Of a stretch of DNA of 8,772 nucleotides, positions 6,560-8,772 are shown one piece after another (position 1 is the first letter of the stretch; each line of letters begins with the position of its first letter). A program made the position numbers and the translations under genes. Source of the DNA: a bacterium HR36 (GTDB lineage: Bacteria; Planctomycetota; Planctomycetia; Gemmatales; HRBIN36); the NCBI GenBank assembly GCA_002898995.1, contig BEIM01000121.1:1-8772 (forward strand). The letters are read 5' to 3'. The notes under the pieces are model-generated. The model saw nothing but the letters and a program-made list of their open reading frames with translations, did no database searches and was not told the origin of the DNA.

Positions 6560-7242
6560 GCGGAGGCGAGGCTCAGCTCAGCAGTGCCGAACTGCAAAGT
6601 TTGCTGGAGAAACTTCAGCGGGAGCTACCGCAGGACGGTGTGCCTTTCATCGTAAGTCCCGATGTATATCGGCCGCAACGATTGCCACCCCGGCAGGTGC
6701 AAACGCGAAAGTGGCCGGTGTTGCACGCGGGTACCGTCCCGCCATTCGATCCCACGCAGTGGCATTTTCGCATTTTCGGCTTGGTCGAGCGTGAATGGAC
6801 GTGCACTTACGAGGAGTTTCTGCGCCTGCCCCGGGTCCGCGTCCTGGCCGATATGCACTGCGTCACCCGCTGGAGCAAGCTTGGAAATCTTTGGGAAGGA
6901 GTAAGCACGCGCACGGTGCTGGAACAAGTACGTGTGTTGCCAGAAGCACGATACGTTATGGTGCATTGTGAACACGGCTTCACTACCAACTTGCCGCTGG
7001 AAGATTTTCTCGGTGAAGATTGCCTGTTCGCCTGGATGCACGACGGTGAAATCCTGACGCCCGATCACGGTTATCCCCTACGCCTGGTTGTGCCACGCTT
7101 GTACGCTTGGAAAAGCGCCAAATGGGTGCGCGGCCTCGAATTGCTGGCCGAAGATCGCCCCGGTTTTTGGGAAAGCTGGGAGAACGGCGGATACCATATG
7201 CGGGGCGATCCCTGGAACGAAGAACGCTTCCGCGAACGCTGA
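6556..7242 (+). CDS. Sulfite oxidase-like molybdopterin-dependent oxidoreductase
   Basis: This 228-residue protein matches the small bacterial/archaeal sulfite-oxidase-like family that has only the molybdopterin-binding domain (COG2041 group). Cys102 in DMHCVTRWS is the predicted molybdenum ligand. SKLGNLWEGV, the histidines in VHCEHGFTTNLP, PDHGYPLRLVVP and YAWKSAKWVRG (Lys186, Lys189, Trp190) are cofactor-site features, and the tail GYHMRGDPWNEERF is typical of the group. There is no twin-arginine or Sec signal, no heme domain and no dimerisation domain, so it is probably cytoplasmic, with unknown substrate and electron partner. Its ATG overlaps the redoxin stop as ATGA, pointing to translational coupling. 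The next gene starts 8 bases after its stop. The redoxin is predicted to be exported, so direct partnership between the two is not obvious. Confidence 0.9.
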   Translation: MSGGEAQLSSAELQSLLEKLQRELPQDGVPFIVSPDVYRPQRLPPRQVQTRKWPVLHAGTVPPFDPTQWHFRIFGLVEREWTCTYEEFLRLPRVRVLADMHCVTRWSKLGNLWEGVSTRTVLEQVRVLPEARYVMVHCEHGFTTNLPLEDFLGEDCLFAWMHDGEILTPDHGYPLRLVVPRLYAWKSAKWVRGLELLAEDRPGFWESWENGGYHMRGDPWNEERFRER

Positions 7243-7250
7243 GCATTGCT

Positions 7251-8772
7251 ATGGCGTTACTACGTATTGCCCAGGGCAAGGTGTACGACCCGGCTAATGG
7301 CGTGCACGGGGAAGTCCGCGACCTGTGGATCCAGGATGGAAAAATCGTCGCGCCGCCCACCGATCCTCATCTCAAACCCGACCGCGTTGTGGATGCCACC
7401 GGCCTTATCATCATGCCTGGTGGTGTGGATATGCACGCCCACATAGCCGGGCCGAAAGTGAACGCGGCACGCAAAATGCGCCCTGAGGATCACCGCCTCG
7501 CTCCGCCTGTGCGGCGCTCGCGGTTCACTCGCTCGGGTGTCGGCGGCAGTGTCCCGAGCACTTTTGCCACCGGATATCTTTATGCCGGCATGGGATACAC
7601 CACGGTTTTCGATGCCGCAGTTCCCCCGCTAAGTGCTCGCCACGCCCATGAAGAGTTGGCCGACACACCCATCGTGGACAAAGGTTTTTACGTGCTGATG
7701 GGCAACAATCATTACGTTCTGCGGCAAATCGCGGCCGGCAATTATTCGCGGTTATGCGACTTCGCCGCTTGGTTGCTCGGTGCTGCCAAAGCTTATGCCA
7801 TCAAACTCGTGAACCCCGGCGGCGTCGAAATCTGGAAGGAGCAACCCGGCGGCAACGCCACCAATCTGGACGATCCTATCCCTGCTTTCGCCGTCACCCC
7901 GCGCCAGATTATCCAGAACCTCGCCCAGGTGGCGATGGATCTGCGCCTGCCTCATTGCGTGCACATCCACTGCAACAATCTCGGCCTGCCCGGTAACTGG
8001 GCCACCACTTTGGAAACCATGAAGGCCCTGGAGGGGCGTCGTGCTCATCTGACTCATATTCAATTTCACAGTTACGGGGGCGATCCCAGCGACCAACGTA
8101 CCTTTTGCTCCGAAGCACCCAGACTGACCGAATACGTCAATGCCCATCCTAATCTCACGGTTGATGTCGGCCAGGTGCTGTTTGGCGAAACCACTTCCAT
8201 GACAGGCGATGGGCCTCTGGGTTATTACCTCTACCGCGTTACGGGGCGCAAATGGTTTAACGCCGACACCGAAATGGAAACTGGTTGCGGCATTGTGCCG
8301 ATTACTTACCGCGAAAAAAGCGTTGTCCACGCTTGGCAATGGGTCATCGGACTGGAATGGTTCCTGCTCGTCGAAGACCCCTGGCGTATCTGCCTGAGCA
8401 CGGATCATCCTAATGGTGCCTCATTCCTGGCCTATCCCGAAATTATTCACCTGCTCATGGACAACAACTACCGCCGGGAAATGCTACAACGCTTGCCCGC
8501 AAAAGTGCGCGACCGTTGTCGGTTGCGCGACCTATCTCGGCAATACACGCTCTCGGAAATCGCCATTATTACCCGTGCCGCTCCCGCCCGCATTCTCGGT
8601 TTGACTAATAAAGGACACCTTGGCCCAGGGGCTGATGCCGATATTACACTCGACCAACCGCAAGCTAATCTCACCGAAATGTTTGCCCATCCCCGCTATG
8701 TTTTCAAGGCTGGACAACTCATTGTTGAAGACGGCGAGATTCGTGCCGAACTCTCCGGCACCACGCATTACA
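7251..8772 (+). CDS. fhcA: Formylmethanofuran dehydrogenase subunit A homologue, formyltransferase/hydrolase complex subunit A (3' end beyond the window)
   Basis: The frame is open from ATG 7251 to the window end, giving 507 residues of a family usually near 540-570. It is an amidohydrolase-fold protein. In the bacterial Fhc complex it hydrolyses the formyl group carried by the methanofuran analogue, releasing formate in the tetrahydromethanopterin C1 pathway. His62/His64 in GGVDMHAHIAGPKVNAARKM are metal ligands. Lys185 in AIKLVNPGG is the likely carboxylated lysine. PHCVHIHCNNLG (His238, His240), THIQFHSYGGDP and LSTDHPNG complete the expected site. The start lies 8 bases after the preceding stop, with only a weak ribosome site, suggesting coupling. 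The fhcB, fhcC and fhcD genes are not visible; they may lie downstream. Confidence 0.92.
   Translation, partial: MALLRIAQGKVYDPANGVHGEVRDLWIQDGKIVAPPTDPHLKPDRVVDATGLIIMPGGVDMHAHIAGPKVNAARKMRPEDHRLAPPVRRSRFTRSGVGGSVPSTFATGYLYAGMGYTTVFDAAVPPLSARHAHEELADTPIVDKGFYVLMGNNHYVLRQIAAGNYSRLCDFAAWLLGAAKAYAIKLVNPGGVEIWKEQPGGNATNLDDPIPAFAVTPRQIIQNLAQVAMDLRLPHCVHIHCNNLGLPGNWATTLETMKALEGRRAHLTHIQFHSYGGDPSDQRTFCSEAPRLTEYVNAHPNLTVDVGQVLFGETTSMTGDGPLGYYLYRVTGRKWFNADTEMETGCGIVPITYREKSVVHAWQWVIGLEWFLLVEDPWRICLSTDHPNGASFLAYPEIIHLLMDNNYRREMLQRLPAKVRDRCRLRDLSRQYTLSEIAIITRAAPARILGLTNKGHLGPGADADITLDQPQANLTEMFAHPRYVFKAGQLIVEDGEIRAELSGTTHY

Noticed and set aside
7752..8408. Long minus-strand open frame of 218 codons
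   Set aside because: It lies entirely antisense within fhcA, whose plus-strand frame matches a known family along its length. It is a GC-driven shadow.

Overview
The window looks like chromosomal DNA from a Planctomycetota bacterium, probably near the Gemmata-type lineages. This placement is inferred from gene content and style, not from a marker gene. The main clues are a lipoprotein with a YdjY-type domain common in planctomycetes, a bacterial formylmethanofuran dehydrogenase subunit A homologue (FhcA, tetrahydromethanopterin C1 pathway), moderately high GC, and short intergenic gaps.

Layout, left to right. Positions 1-45 hold the last 14 codons of an unidentified upstream gene, followed 4 bases later by fabF (50-1333, +, GTG start), a complete beta-ketoacyl-ACP synthase II. 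Then comes carA (1485-2609, +), a complete carbamoyl-phosphate synthase small subunit; carB is not in the window. Converging on carA is a minus-strand gene (2626-3489) for an exported, probably lipid-anchored protein whose C-terminal half resembles an M48 metallopeptidase with the HExxH zinc motif lost. Divergent from it is a YdjY-domain lipoprotein gene (3730-4665, +). A 350-base convergent spacer without a convincing gene (4666-5015) separates this from a minus-strand PseB/CapD-type nucleotide-sugar dehydratase (5016-5948).

The most interesting part is the plus-strand operon that begins at 6056. Its first gene encodes a secreted thioredoxin/TlpA-like protein interrupted by an in-frame TGA (6221-6223) exactly where the first cysteine of the CxxC motif belongs. 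The frame continues intact through Cys59, the cis-proline region and the end of the domain, to a TGA that overlaps the next start codon. A hairpin with a GGTCC apical loop lies 23 bases after the TGA and resembles a bacterial SECIS element. The best reading is a selenoprotein with a UxxC active site, which routine gene calling would split in two or call a pseudogene. The alternative is a Cys-to-stop mutation or a base error.

The second gene (6556-7242) encodes a small cytoplasmic sulfite-oxidase-like molybdenum enzyme and overlaps the redoxin stop as ATGA. The third (7251 to the window end) is fhcA, cut off by the window edge. The three genes are tightly packed and probably co-transcribed, linking a selenocysteine redoxin, a molybdopterin oxidoreductase and the formyl-H4MPT C1 pathway. 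The functional link is inference from spacing only.
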